Assembly: GCF_019279795.1 (NCBI RefSeq)
Contig: NC_056750.1
Location: 694,400,394 to 694,464,393 of the forward strand
Direction of reading: 5' to 3'
Origin: Protopterus annectens
Lineage: Eukaryota; Chordata; Ceratodontiformes; Protopteridae
Length of the DNA: 64,000 nt
Shown: positions 46,118 through 56,019 of the stretch, one piece after another
Position numbering within the stretch: position 1 is the stretch's first letter
How the letters are laid out: each line of letters opens with the position of its first letter
Made by a program: the position numbers and the translations under genes
The notes under the pieces: generated by a model
Told to the model about the DNA's origin: nothing
Seen by the model: only the letters and a program-made list of their open reading frames with translations
Database searches by the model: none

Positions 46118-46860
46118 ATGCAAAGGGTTTTAGACAGCACAATAAGGGAGTAAGGGATAAACTTGTAAGGGACATATTGTATGAGGATCTTCAGCAGAGG
46201 AATAAATGAAAATCATGCAAAATGGTTTTAGACAGCACAATAAGGGAGTAAGGGATAAACTTGTAAGGGGGACATATTGTATGAGGATCTTCAGCAAGGA
46301 ATAAATGAAAATCATGCAAAATGGTTTTAGACAGCACAATAAGGGAGTAAGGGATAAACTTGTAAGGGAGATATTGTATGAGGATCTTCAGCAGAGGAAT
46401 AAATGAAAAACAGGCAAAGGGTTTTAGACAGCACAATAAGGGAGTAAGGGATAAACTTGTAAGGGACATATTGTATGAGGATCTTCAGCAAGGAATAAAT
46501 GAAAAACATGCAAAAGGGTTTTAGACAGCACAATAAGGGAGTAAGGGATAAACTTGTAAGGGACATATTGTATGAGGATCTTCAGCAAGGAATAAATGAA
46601 AAACATGCAAAAGGGTTTTAGACAGCACAATAAGGGAGTAAGGGATAAACTTGTAAGGGACATATTGTATGAGGATCTTCAGCAGAGGAATAAATGAAAA
46701 ACATGCAAAGGGTTTTAGACAGCACAATAAGGGAGTAAGGGATAAACTTGTAAGGGACCTATTGTATGAGGATCTTCAGCAGAGGAATAAATGAAAATCA
46801 AAGATAGCACAATAAGGGTGTAAGAGATAAACTTGTATTGTATGAGGATCTAATCAAAGA
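46118..46860 (+). repeat. 97-bp minisatellite, about 7.7 units
   Basis: The word 'ttttagacagcacaataag' starts at 46,128, 46,226, 46,325, 46,422, 46,519, 46,616 and 46,713, giving spacings of 98, 99, 97, 97, 97 and 97 bp. A decayed last unit runs to about 46,860. Units differ by small indels ('agcagagg' against 'agcaagg') and few substitutions, so homogenisation is fairly recent. The repeating minus-strand peptides it encodes change frame between units and are not a gene. The array sits between two Penelope-type termini of the same orientation. Confidence 0.95.
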
Positions 46861-47150
46861 TACACTAAAGAAACTAACAGAGGCAGTACTTTACCACAAT
46901 GGCTCTGGCTTCATGGAGTGCAAGAACTGTTTCTTTGAAACAAAGTTTCTTGTGTTCGGTGAAGTGCGCTAACATGCACCAAAAATAAAAACAGAGAAAC
47001 AGCTAGGTGCACACCATGGTGAAGTAAGTGAAACTTCAATAACGAGACTTAAAAGGCTACAAAACAATAAAACTGGCACAGAAGGTAAGCACTTTCACTA
47101 CCTGCCAGGTAGCTTCTTCAGACCTAAATCATAACAAATGGTTTATTATT
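46861..47150 (-). mobile_element. Penelope-type terminal repeat fragment
   Basis: Contains 'aactggcacagaaggtaagcactttca', trimmed here to its key words 'aactgg' and 'gtaagcactttca', followed by a hairpin and 'cttcttcagacc'. This is the same arrangement as the 45.8-kb fragment and on the same strand. A further piece with 'ctgtatttaaatgcaatg' near 47,410 matches the next part of the Penelope repeat at 40.1 kb, so the block at 47,150-47,400 appears to be inserted in it. Confidence 0.6.
47085..47123 (-). ncRNA. Hammerhead-ribozyme-like motif
   Basis: The minus strand reads CTGAAGA, a hairpin with perfect CTACCT/AGGTAG pairing and a GGC loop, GAAA, then GTGCTTAC. The stem II sequence is unrelated to the 40-42 kb copies but still pairs. 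Confidence 0.62.
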
Positions 47151-47400
47151 ATAATTCCGAACTACATTCGGTCGAAAGCCGGTATCTCCGATTCCTAAGC
47201 GTGAAAGTGACAATGTTGAATTCCAACATTGCCGAAAGTACATCTCAAATTCGACCTCCAAACGGGCTTTAACATGGGTCAAGATAGGGGCGAGATTTGT
47301 ACTTCGACAATGTCGGGTTCGACATTATCACCATTCGACCCTTGCCTTTCGCTGTAGTGGTGTTGACAATATAAGCGTCAGAATTCTGATGGTAAACCCA
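47150..47400. repeat. CpG/TCGA-rich block, candidate non-autonomous DNA transposon
   Basis: TCGA and TTCG words recur ('cggtcgaaagccgg', 'acttcgacaatgtcggg', 'accattcgaccc') in an otherwise CpG-poor region. It interrupts a Penelope-type repeat that resumes near 47,403. 'gacaatgttgaattcc' near the left side is weakly complementary to sequence near 47,315. Ends and target duplication are not resolved. Confidence 0.4.
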
Positions 47401-47559
47401 GTCAAACCATCTGTATTTAAATGCAATGTAGCCAATCAGAAGCCAATCAGAAAAAAGAACTGATTAAGACATCAATCATTTAAAAACACAGTAAACCTAG
47501 TATAAAATCCTATTGGTAGTGATGCTTACAAACATTGTAAAAACCTTTTTATATATTAA

Positions 47560-49205
47560 ATAAATCTTAACCTCAAAAATTCTACATCTCACAAAATTCA
47601 AAATGTATCCAAAAATCATTAAAAAAATATATTTAAAAAATATACAAAATGCTGCATAAAACAACATACTCAATGCTTCAAAGGGTGTAGCTTCAGGTGG
47701 GGTTTCAAGAAGACTCTTTCATTAATGCCTGGAAACTTATCAGCTTTCAGGCATTTAATCCAGGAACTGCACAGGTCCCAGTGATGAAGACTTCAGGAAA
47801 GCAGCAAATAAACTTGGCTCATGGGGGCAAGAAGAAATCTGGGATCACATATGCTGAATTGTATGGAGAGCCATCAGATCTTTTTATTGTACAAGTCCAT
47901 AGAAATTGACCTCGTCAACCTGACTGACCTGAAAGAGTGGAACCTAGGAATCTTAAGCATGAGCTCAAAAGCCACCAATGAAAACTCATGGGTCAGGGGC
48001 AAGCAACATGGATTTCTTTTGACAAACTAACCTGACAGAAGTTAAGGAGACCTCTAGCCTGGTTTTACTGTTGTTTAGAATATTACAGGATGGCAGCCAC
48101 ATGCAGAACCACTGGGAGAAGCACTGACAGCCCCTTGGGTGAAGAAGCTTTCAGCTTCGCCATTTATAATCTGTTTCTGTTTTTTGATGTGGTGGGGCTT
48201 GAAGGCATTACACATGTATGTAGTGCTCAGAGAAGTGAGTCTCTCCTAAATACTTGACACATTTAGTGTGATTGCCGTGTGTGTGTGTGTAGTGGGGATG
48301 AGAGTTTCCCACAATCACTCATTTTTAAAACACACTTTTCTTTTTACTTATCCATGATCTAGTGGAAAGAACAAAACGATGCTGAAACACTCCAGTGGAA
48401 CATATAACAGCCTATGAAATCAATGTAATATTGAAACTCATGTATAGCAGTTTTGACCTCTGTGCAATAACTACACTAGAACAGGAACATATTTCACTAA
48501 TTTTGTGTAATGTGAAAATATTGAGATTTTTTTTTTGCCGCCTGCAAAGGGGGTGGTGTTATATTTGGGAGATTTGGGATATCTCTCCGAAATATATTCT
48601 GTAATTAAATATAACACCTTATGAGTGAAACAATTATGAAATTCATTAAAAGATAAAACATTTAAACATTGTATACTGCATTTCATTTTTTTGTTGTTGA
48701 TTAAGGTCTTGTTCATGGATGATGAGTCTTCAGATCACTTCATTACCTGGTTAACAAAAAAAATGAATTTATACATGCATGAATGAATGAAAGATCAAGC
48801 AATGAATGATATAAAAATAAAGTATAGTTATATCTTATTTTATCAGCTGCTTCAAGTTACTATCAAGTTGGCTGCATGGGTTAATTCTGACAATGCCTTT
48901 TCAATGCAGCTTCTGTTATAAAAGGATTATGTTGGCGTTTTAGTTTATAAAATGAGTTGGCAAATGTACTAGGATTTCATCCTCTTGCCAACCAACCATA
49001 GTTTTTTTCAGTTCAGATGCCTTCATTAATAAACATTGCCAACCTGTGTGAATTGCACCTAGAAAGTATGCATTGAGAACTATCTTCACATCTCTTTTTC
49101 CTATCCTATTCCCTTAACCAGAAAGAATAGCCATAATGGATGGCTGTCCAGGAATTTTGTTTACCACTTGCCAGTGGGTGTCTTCAAGAAAATTGCAGAT
49201 ACCAC
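47560..49205. other. No gene recognised
   Basis: AT-rich sequence; open frames are short and carry no motif. A (GT)n run of about 14 bp lies near 48,276. Confidence 0.55.
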
Positions 49206-49210
49206 TCCTT

Positions 49211-49360
49211 TCATAGGTTTATGGGTAAATACTAGGCTAGGTGCTCCTGTGGGTGAATTTAAGCCTAGCCAATTTCCTTCAAAGGTTAGAATCAAACTCT
49301 GTACCTTGTATCAGACAGGTAAACACCTTAATGATTATGCTAACCCCCATCCCATCTTTC
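49211..49360 (-). mobile_element. tRNA-derived SINE with a CR1-type 3' tail
   Basis: Read on the minus strand from about 49,360: 'gttagcataatcattaagg' (A-box-like), then 'gagtttgattctaacc' (B-box-like), then a short body. The end reads 'ggctaggcttaaattc' and later 'cataaacctatgaa'. The tail matches the 3' end of CR1 copy 1, where the plus strand has 'tactaggcta' and 'aagcctagcc' in the same order and similar spacing. A SINE sharing a LINE's 3' tail is normally copied by that LINE's RT, so CR1 is the likely partner. Confidence 0.7.
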
Positions 49361-50285
49361 TGATGATACCATTCCAAAACAGTTTATCCCTATGAGTATG
49401 AATTTCAGTAACTTATAAATAGGCTTCAAGGCCTAACATCTGAATTTAAATAATGTATTGCACCAGCCTACTTTGTTACTCATTTCTCTTGGATCTAAAT
49501 ATATCTAGCTCTATTCTCCCTTACAATCTTCACCTCTACCATTTTATTTGTTACTACTCGAATTTCCTGCTAGCATTTTGATGATTTTTTTAAGACATAC
49601 TGTCCAGTTTACCAAGTACATAACTGAGCTTTTTTCATCACTATGGCCCCGCATCTCTCCCTGCCCAGAGTTTGACACTTTCTCTTACTCTGTATACTCT
49701 TCTCAAAATTAATATCTTGCCATTGGTCTAACACTTCATGCTTGCTAATGCTTTCTAGTGTAGAACATTTTGAGCAAAAGTTTATGGTATAACATCCAAA
49801 ATGTAGAATCACTGACCTAATTTGCTGTAGTGGAGAACAGATGAGAGATAAATGACATAGAATGTCAATGGCCAGTAATGATCACACAGTGGTAGAGTAT
49901 ACACTGGTCATGAAAATCCACCCAGATGGAACTCAAAACTCCAGGATTGTGTGTTTGGATGAAGTGATAATGAAATGATAATGTGGTTGATAAACAAATG
50001 ACTGAATTCATTAGATATTGGATAAACTGTGAAACAACAAAAATAAAGTACTTTGTCTGGGGCTGATGAAGTATTATAAAAAATTGCTCAATAACTGCAC
50101 TGCAAACCCCCAAGACTAAAATAGTATTTCAAAAAACCTTCTAGTCTTGTTAATGTTAAAAGCACCATGATGATTGGTAGATAGATAAATCAAATACCTT
50201 GAATTTCAGGTAAAAAGTACCTAAAATGAACAGCTCACTTGTCAGTGGGTGCTTAAAAGGGACATTTTTAATAATTTAAAAGATT
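49361..50285. other. No gene recognised
   Basis: No motif, repeat boundary or convincing open frame is visible in this stretch. Confidence 0.55.
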
Positions 50286-50289
50286 AACC

Positions 50290-51650
50290 TTTAAATTATT
50301 GGTCTCCCATCAGAACACAAGTGCTCATCAGCAGTTGAATTCTGCTCATTGCACACTCAGGCAACTCTGCAGTCTACAGCTACGACCACACCCATACAGT
50401 CTAGGAAGAAATCAGTACTGGAAAACAAAACCAGGGATATACCCTTTGAGCCTGAAGAGCAGGCACAGTTGGGCAATTCTGCAGACCACGGCTACCATCC
50501 CACCCATACAGTCTAGGAAAAAATCAGTACTACAAAACTAAGGATATACCCTTTGAGCCTGAAGAGCAGGGTTAGTCCACCCAGGCATTCTACATGTATG
50601 TGTTATGATAGTGAAGCTTTAACATTAGCTGTGTTACTTAGTAGTTCTCAGTGTGCTAATAACACTGACTGAGCCTTGTGTCCACCCCCCTCAGCTTGTG
50701 TAATAATCCTAACTGTCCACTAGACAGTGTACACTTAATTCACGTCCTTCCTATTCTCTGTGATTAAAATGTAACCCTCAAGCAGCCCTTTCCATGCTGT
50801 TTGCCTTAGTTTTGTATCACGTGACCCCCACGTGTTTATTTGCATCTCTATACATTCCCCTTCATTGCTAATGTATCTCCCTACTCTAATCTGTGCACAA
50901 ACTGGCTACTAATCAGCAAGTCAATGTGAAGACACACTCCCAACCTTAATAAACTTTGCTGTCTCTTCTCTCCTTCACTTTATAAGTAGAGTTTGTATTC
51001 CTACTCACCCCCTCTGAGGCCTTCACTCATAGTTTTCCACTGCTTGCCTCTCTGGATTGGCCGGTTTCTTTGCATTGCACCTGGTTCACACCATTTTTGC
51101 TACCCTCCTCCCTCAATTCTAAGCTTATATTAGATTACTGCTGTTTATGGAGCCATTTTTAAATTAGTAGTCTCCCATCAGGACACAAGGGGTTTAAGCC
51201 CTGCTCTATTCGCTCATGCTACATCTGGGCTTACTTCATGCCCCACCCAGGCCCCTGCTGCATCTAGATTTATTCTAGGCACTAACCCCTCCCAAAAACC
51301 AACAACCAGTAAGAACAATTCTAGTAACCTATCTCCTCTGCTACCCACAGTACCCCACCCACTTCCAATCTAACTGCTCATCTGACACAGTCATGCTACT
51401 ACCTAATGGGTTTACACTCCTTACCAACACTCTTCGTGCACATCTTACATCCTACCCAGAACTCCTTAATAGACAAACCCACCATCACTGCACCCTTACT
51501 CTCAGTTCAATCCATCACCCACCTACTAATTACATTTGTCATACCATCACAATCTCCATCCCAATACACCCACCATACTACCAGTCACCTGTTACATTAA
51601 AAAAATATTCTTAAAATATGACTGTTAAATACCAGATTTATAAAACTTAT
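50290..51650 (+). mobile_element. Probable 5' region of the L2-type LINE
   Basis: Upstream of the L2 ORF2 and on its strand. The block 'ctcccatcagaacacaag' at 50,304 recurs as 'ctcccatcaggacacaag' at 51,172 (offset 868). A 112-bp unit is tandemly duplicated at 50,352-50,463 and 50,464-50,571, with 'catacagtctaggaa' and 'atataccctttgagcctg' in both. Repeated modules upstream of ORF2 suggest a LINE 5' UTR. I do not recognise an ORF1 here. Confidence 0.45.
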
Positions 51651-53977
51651 GTTTACTGCTCTATCTAAATTAGCCCACAGTGGTGATATCCACCCTAACC
51701 CTGGTCCTACCATTATCAACTCCTCACCTAAAAATGTGCCTAATAGCTGCTGCTTCTCACAACAAATAGCAGAAAGCCATCTGACCTCCTGTTCATGTAT
51801 CTAAATATCAGAAGTATAACCAATAAAACCCATGACCTAAATGCCAATATAGTCTTATACTCTCCTGATATTCTCATCCTGACTATAACCTGGCTCAAAC
51901 CTCACATCAAAAGTGAGGAAATACTCCCAGCAAGTTATAACATTCTTTGAGTAGATAGACAATCTAAGAAAGGGGGTGGTGTGGCACTAATGTTTAAACA
52001 CCACCTCATCATTCAGATCCTAAACACGACTACTCCCCATATTGGAGATGAAGAAATCCTATATGCCAACCTCAGACTAAACCCAAATAAAACAATCAAC
52101 ATTGTAGGATACTACTTTCCACCTGGCCAAAACATCCCACCCCTGGAAAACATCCTGACCTGGGCTAACCATTCCCTACCCCAGAAAACCATAATCCTAG
52201 GTGATTTTAATATCAACTGGCTATCTTGTAGTAACCATCATCCAGCCCAGGACCTAAACCTTCATGGTTTCTCTCAACTAATACAGTCACCTCCCCAGAT
52301 AAATAAAAACTCTAACAAACCTACTACTCTCGACTGGATACAATAATAAAGTCAATAAAGACCCTCACTCATAGTTAGCTGGTTGTTTAGCAGACAGCCT
52401 CAGTGACCACACTCCATTCCTTCTGAGACACCACTTAAATTGTGCTAAACCCATTATCTATAGGCAAATCCAAAACAGGGTAAACATTAACCTTCTCTCC
52501 TTTATCTCATCCCTTCAAAAATGTGTGAAAATCAGTACCATTACCACATCATCATCTGTGTTGAGCCTACTTGTCCTAATAATCAGTTGTGGAGTTTAAG
52601 ATCATGAAGTGTACCATTCCAAACAATTAATACCCATAGCTATTTCTGTTAACTGTAAATACCTTCAAAAATGTGATTGGACACCACTAAAGTACCTCAG
52701 TCTGGATGAAGCCATCCACTTCTTCAATAGCACCTTCCTAAACATCCTAAGCACAAATGTCCCCATAAGAAATGCCAGACTCAAAACACAGAACTCCCCT
52801 TGGCTACAAAAAAGCACCAGGGCACTAATGAAAATCAGAAATAATGCTTTTGAGCAATGGCAATTAACCCCCTCACACACACACTTTTAGGCAGGCATAC
52901 CTAGAGTTGCGCAACAAGGTCAAAAAGCAAATAAAAGAAGATAAAACCCAATGTTATCAGTCTGCCCAAAACTCCTCCCATCACAACCCTAAGCAGTTCT
53001 GGTCCACAATAAACTCCATTCTCCACCCAGGTAAATTAGGCACCCCCCCCCACCTACCATTCCCCCTTCCTCCAGCAGTATTGCTGACTCATTTAATAAA
53101 CACTTTACTGAAACCATTCTGTCTTTGACTAAACACAACCCTCTACCCACCCTCCCTTCATCAAAACCAAATACTCTGCCCACAGTCTTTTCTTTTTCAT
53201 CAGTACCTACCTCCTATATAAAAAAACTTATAGTGAAACTTAAGCCTACAAAACTTGCAGCTGACAATATCCCCTCTGAATACTTAAAACTAGCAGCAGA
53301 AGTCTTAGCTTATCCAGTCTATATCTTAATTAATCGGTCCTCATCAGAAAGCTAAGTCCCCACACTGTGGAAAATATCCCACATCATTCCCCTCCATAAA
53401 GGTGACTCCTCCATTGAACTTTTCAATTACTGCCCCATAGCCATCCTTTCTCCACTTTCCAAGATACGTGAAAAACGCATCCATTCTCAAGTCTTAGACT
53501 ACCTCTTAACTAATAACCTCCTCTCCAGCACCTAGCATGGCTTCAGGCCATTCCACAGCACTACTACCACCTTGCTCTCTTTCACTAATGCTATCCTTCA
53601 TCATAAAAATAATGGCCTGTTCTCTTCTGCTATATTTCTGGATCTATCCAAGGTTTTTGTGGTCTCACACAAGCTACCAATCTCTGTTCTCACTAACCTA
53701 TCCTTTTCCCAATCAGCTACTGATTGGTTTCACAGCTATCTAACTGGCTGCCAACAATCAGTTGTCTGGCATAATGACCCATCTCCTCGACTTCCTGTAA
53801 CATCAGTGTTCCCCAAGGCTCCATTCCTGGTCCTCTGCTATTCTCACTCTTCATCAGTGATCTGTTCTCAGCCACCAAGCGTGCTTCTCTTATACAGTAT
53901 GGAGATGACTCCACCCTCATCTGCTCAGCCCCAAATTTACCTGAACTTCACAAGGTCACACAGGAAGCCTTTTCATG
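51610..53977 (+). mobile_element. L2-clade LINE, 5' half (piece A)
   Basis: In order: a 2A-like NPGP motif (51,682-51,708), an APE endonuclease (51,780-52,350; GYYFPPGQNIPP and IILGDFNINWLS), a linker (QNSPWLQKSTRALMKIRN near 52,800) and the first RT motifs (LKPTKLAADNIPSEYLK, IIPLHKGDSSIE, NYCPIAILSPLSKI, FLDLSKVF near 53,635). It stops at about 53,977, directly against a Penelope-like element. Stops and frame changes make it inactive. The L2 assignment rests on RT style and on the (taaa)n-type 3' end of piece B. Confidence 0.82.
51682..51708 (+). other. 2A-like peptide motif (GDIHPNPGP)
   Basis: The frame reads FTALSKLAHSGDIHPNPGP. The 2A consensus is D-(V/I)-E-x-N-P-G-P after a hydrophobic stretch; here His replaces the Glu. 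2A sequences make the ribosome skip one peptide bond, and functional examples are established at the N-terminus of ORF2-type proteins in CR1/L2-group LINEs. Whether this degraded copy's variant would work is unknown. Confidence 0.6.
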
Positions 53978-54601
53978 GAGAATTGTTGAGGTGTATGAGA
54001 AATGAGACAGGAAATAATATGAACAAGCTTTAACTGATTATGAAAAAATATTGGATAAAAGTGTAAGGTTAGGCTGCTTCACCGAGAGGGTTGTAAAAGA
54101 TAGATTGTTCTTTAGAAACAGTGAAAAAGCTATTTTTCTTTTGCCTGCCCAAAATACATAAATGTTTAGAAAATCCCCTGGTAGGCCCATAATTTCGGCC
54201 TGTAAGTATTTTTTACATAATATTGGTTTGGTGTTCCATAAAGTATTGTTGCCTTTTGTTCAGAAGACTCCTGTATATGTACAAGACAGTTTTGATCTTC
54301 TGAAGAAAATTTCTCCTATTGTTTGGAACAGGAATAGGTATTTGCTAGTTATTGATGTTGAGTTTATACAGAACTATTAAATACAAGGACGGAATAGAAG
54401 CCATTAAGCATTTTTGGGGGGATAGCCCATTTTCTAATTTCATTGCTGATATGGTAGATTTTTGTTTGAAAAATAATAATTTTTACTTTAATAATGAAAT
54501 GTACAGGCAAAAGCAAGGTACAGCCATGGGGGCAGCGTTTGCCCCATGCATGCTAATCTTTTTATGTCTTTTTTTGAAGTTACATTTTTAAGTTTGATTT
54601 T

Positions 54602-54991
54602 ATGAAGAAATATGTTGATTTTTATTTTCGCTATATAGATGATTTGATATTTGTATGTGAGGGTGATTGGGAAGAAGTTGAACATTTTATATTTGAGTTA
54701 CATAAGAATCCATTTGACTGGTCATTTGATGGCTTACAGAAGGGTTTGAAAGTCCTAGATCTGGATCTTATGTTAGAAGGAAAAGAAAATGGAAGCATTT
54801 CAACAAACATTCATAGAAAGTTTGTAGATGGTTGTCAATACCTTCATGCTACCAGTTGCCATCCACCCCATGTGTTGAAAGCTTTACCCTATGGGGAATT
54901 ATTACGAATTTCTAGATTATGTAGTGAAAAGGTCTTGTTGCTACAGGAGATAAATCAAACCACAAATGTTTTTTTTGAGAAGAGGGTATGA
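54602..54991 (+). pseudogene. Penelope-like RT palm/thumb (YIDD box)
   Basis: A 129-codon frame contains the RT catalytic box YIDDLIFV at residues about 11-18 and the thumb region (SCHPPHVLKALPYGELLRISRLCSE in outline). In living elements this RT extends from the nick made by the GIY-YIG nuclease. The preceding motif B and motif A segments lie in neighbouring frames. The catalytic Asp pair is present. Confidence 0.8.
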
Positions 54992-55517
54992 TCCAAGTAA
55001 TATACAAGAAGCCCAAAATAAAATATGGGGTGAAATAAAGCAAATCGAAAAAGGGTGAGCAATAGGGTATATCCAATAAACAGAAGAAATAGTTTAGATA
55101 AAGAACATTTGGTGGATCCAATGTATTATGTATCAGTTTATAATGTTAAAAGTAAAGAAATGGTGGAATTAATTGAGCATTATTGGAAATATTTAGTACA
55201 AGATAAATGTTTGGCTAATATTCTTCCAAAAAAAACTTTTTTCTTATACACTAGGGGTAAATATTTGAAGGATATGGTACTGCGTGGTATGTTTAGTATG
55301 CCTGCCATGGAAATAACAAAAACATTGTCAGGGGGACTTTAAAATGTGGTAAATGTAGTATATGTGCACGTTATTAATACATTCTACAGCATGAATAATG
55401 TTAAAATTGAACCTAGGGATACTTTTTTGTGTAAAAGTAAAGGGGTAATATATGCTTTGAGGTGTCCATGTCACCAATATTATATAGGGGAGATGAAGAG
55501 AGTTTTGTGTTAGGTTT

Positions 55518-55766
55518 ATGGAGCATATGAGCGATATAAAAAATTGTAGGGAAGATAAAGTGATTACTTCGCATTTTAAAATGTTTCATAATAGTGATGT
55601 TAATTTGTTGCATGGCACTGTTTTAGAGCAAATAGAATGTATGGATGTTAACGAAAATTTATTAAAACAAACGTTATTATATAAGGAAAGTATTTATATT
55701 TTGAAATATAAGACATTGGTTCCTAAGGGCTTAAACAATGAGTTGAATTGGAAGTGTTTGCTTTAA
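55518..55766 (+). pseudogene. Penelope-like endonuclease C-terminal part
   Basis: An 82-codon frame follows the GIY-YIG signature (55,442-55,501, one frame off) and carries FMEHMSDIKNCREDKVITSHF, the part with the catalytic Glu and following helix, then the usual tail with LLYKESIYILKYKTLVPKGLN. Penelope-like nucleases typically end with such an 'E..WI..L.T..P.GLN' block. Confidence 0.75.
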
Positions 55767-56019
55767 AATGAGAACCTATTTTTTACTGTTTAATTGATTA
55801 ATTGAATGTAATTATTAATATAATATAAAAGATAGAGTTTTTGTAGCCTTTTTTACTCCTTGAAGATGGTAACACCGAGGTGCTAGAATAAACTATACCT
55901 GTTTTACTAAGTGGTTTTCTTTCATATTGAAAGCAAGCAGTTGAAATATACTTCCATTTGGATCACAGTTGTTGTGCTGGATATATTCTCTGAGGAGGTG
56001 TAGGTTGTGTCATGGTGTT

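Larger units (their letters stand above)
53978..55935 (+). mobile_element. Second Penelope-like element, 5'-truncated
   Basis: Coding remains on the plus strand read in order GRPIISACKYFLHNIG (54,180), YLLVIDVEF (motif A region), LYRTIKYKDGIEAIKHFW, RQKQGTAMGAAFAP (motif B, 54,507-54,548), FRYIDDLIFV (catalytic YIDD box, about 54,629-54,655), HATSCHPPHVLKALPYGELLRISRLC (thumb; key words SCHPPH and GELLRI), a CGKCSIC zinc-binding pair, and a GIY-YIG nuclease (GVIYALRCPC then YYIGEMKR, 55,442-55,501). It has several frame changes. The protein differs greatly from the 40-kb element, so it is a separate lineage. The right end is uncertain by about 80 bp. Confidence 0.85.

Noticed and set aside
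46130-46727. Overlapping minus-strand frames with repeated LTSLSLTPLLCCLKPF-like peptides
   Set aside because: They come from the 97-bp minisatellite. The unit length is not a multiple of three in a stable way, so the peptide restarts in different frames.
46118-46860. CRISPR-like array
   Set aside because: The repeat and its intervals are all the same sequence, there are no unique spacers, and the context is vertebrate.
55856-55890. Further hammerhead-like motif at the end of the second Penelope-like element
   Set aside because: 'cttgaagatggtaacaccgag' resembles the pattern, but both core strands deviate and the stem is only about three pairs. Left out of the feature list.
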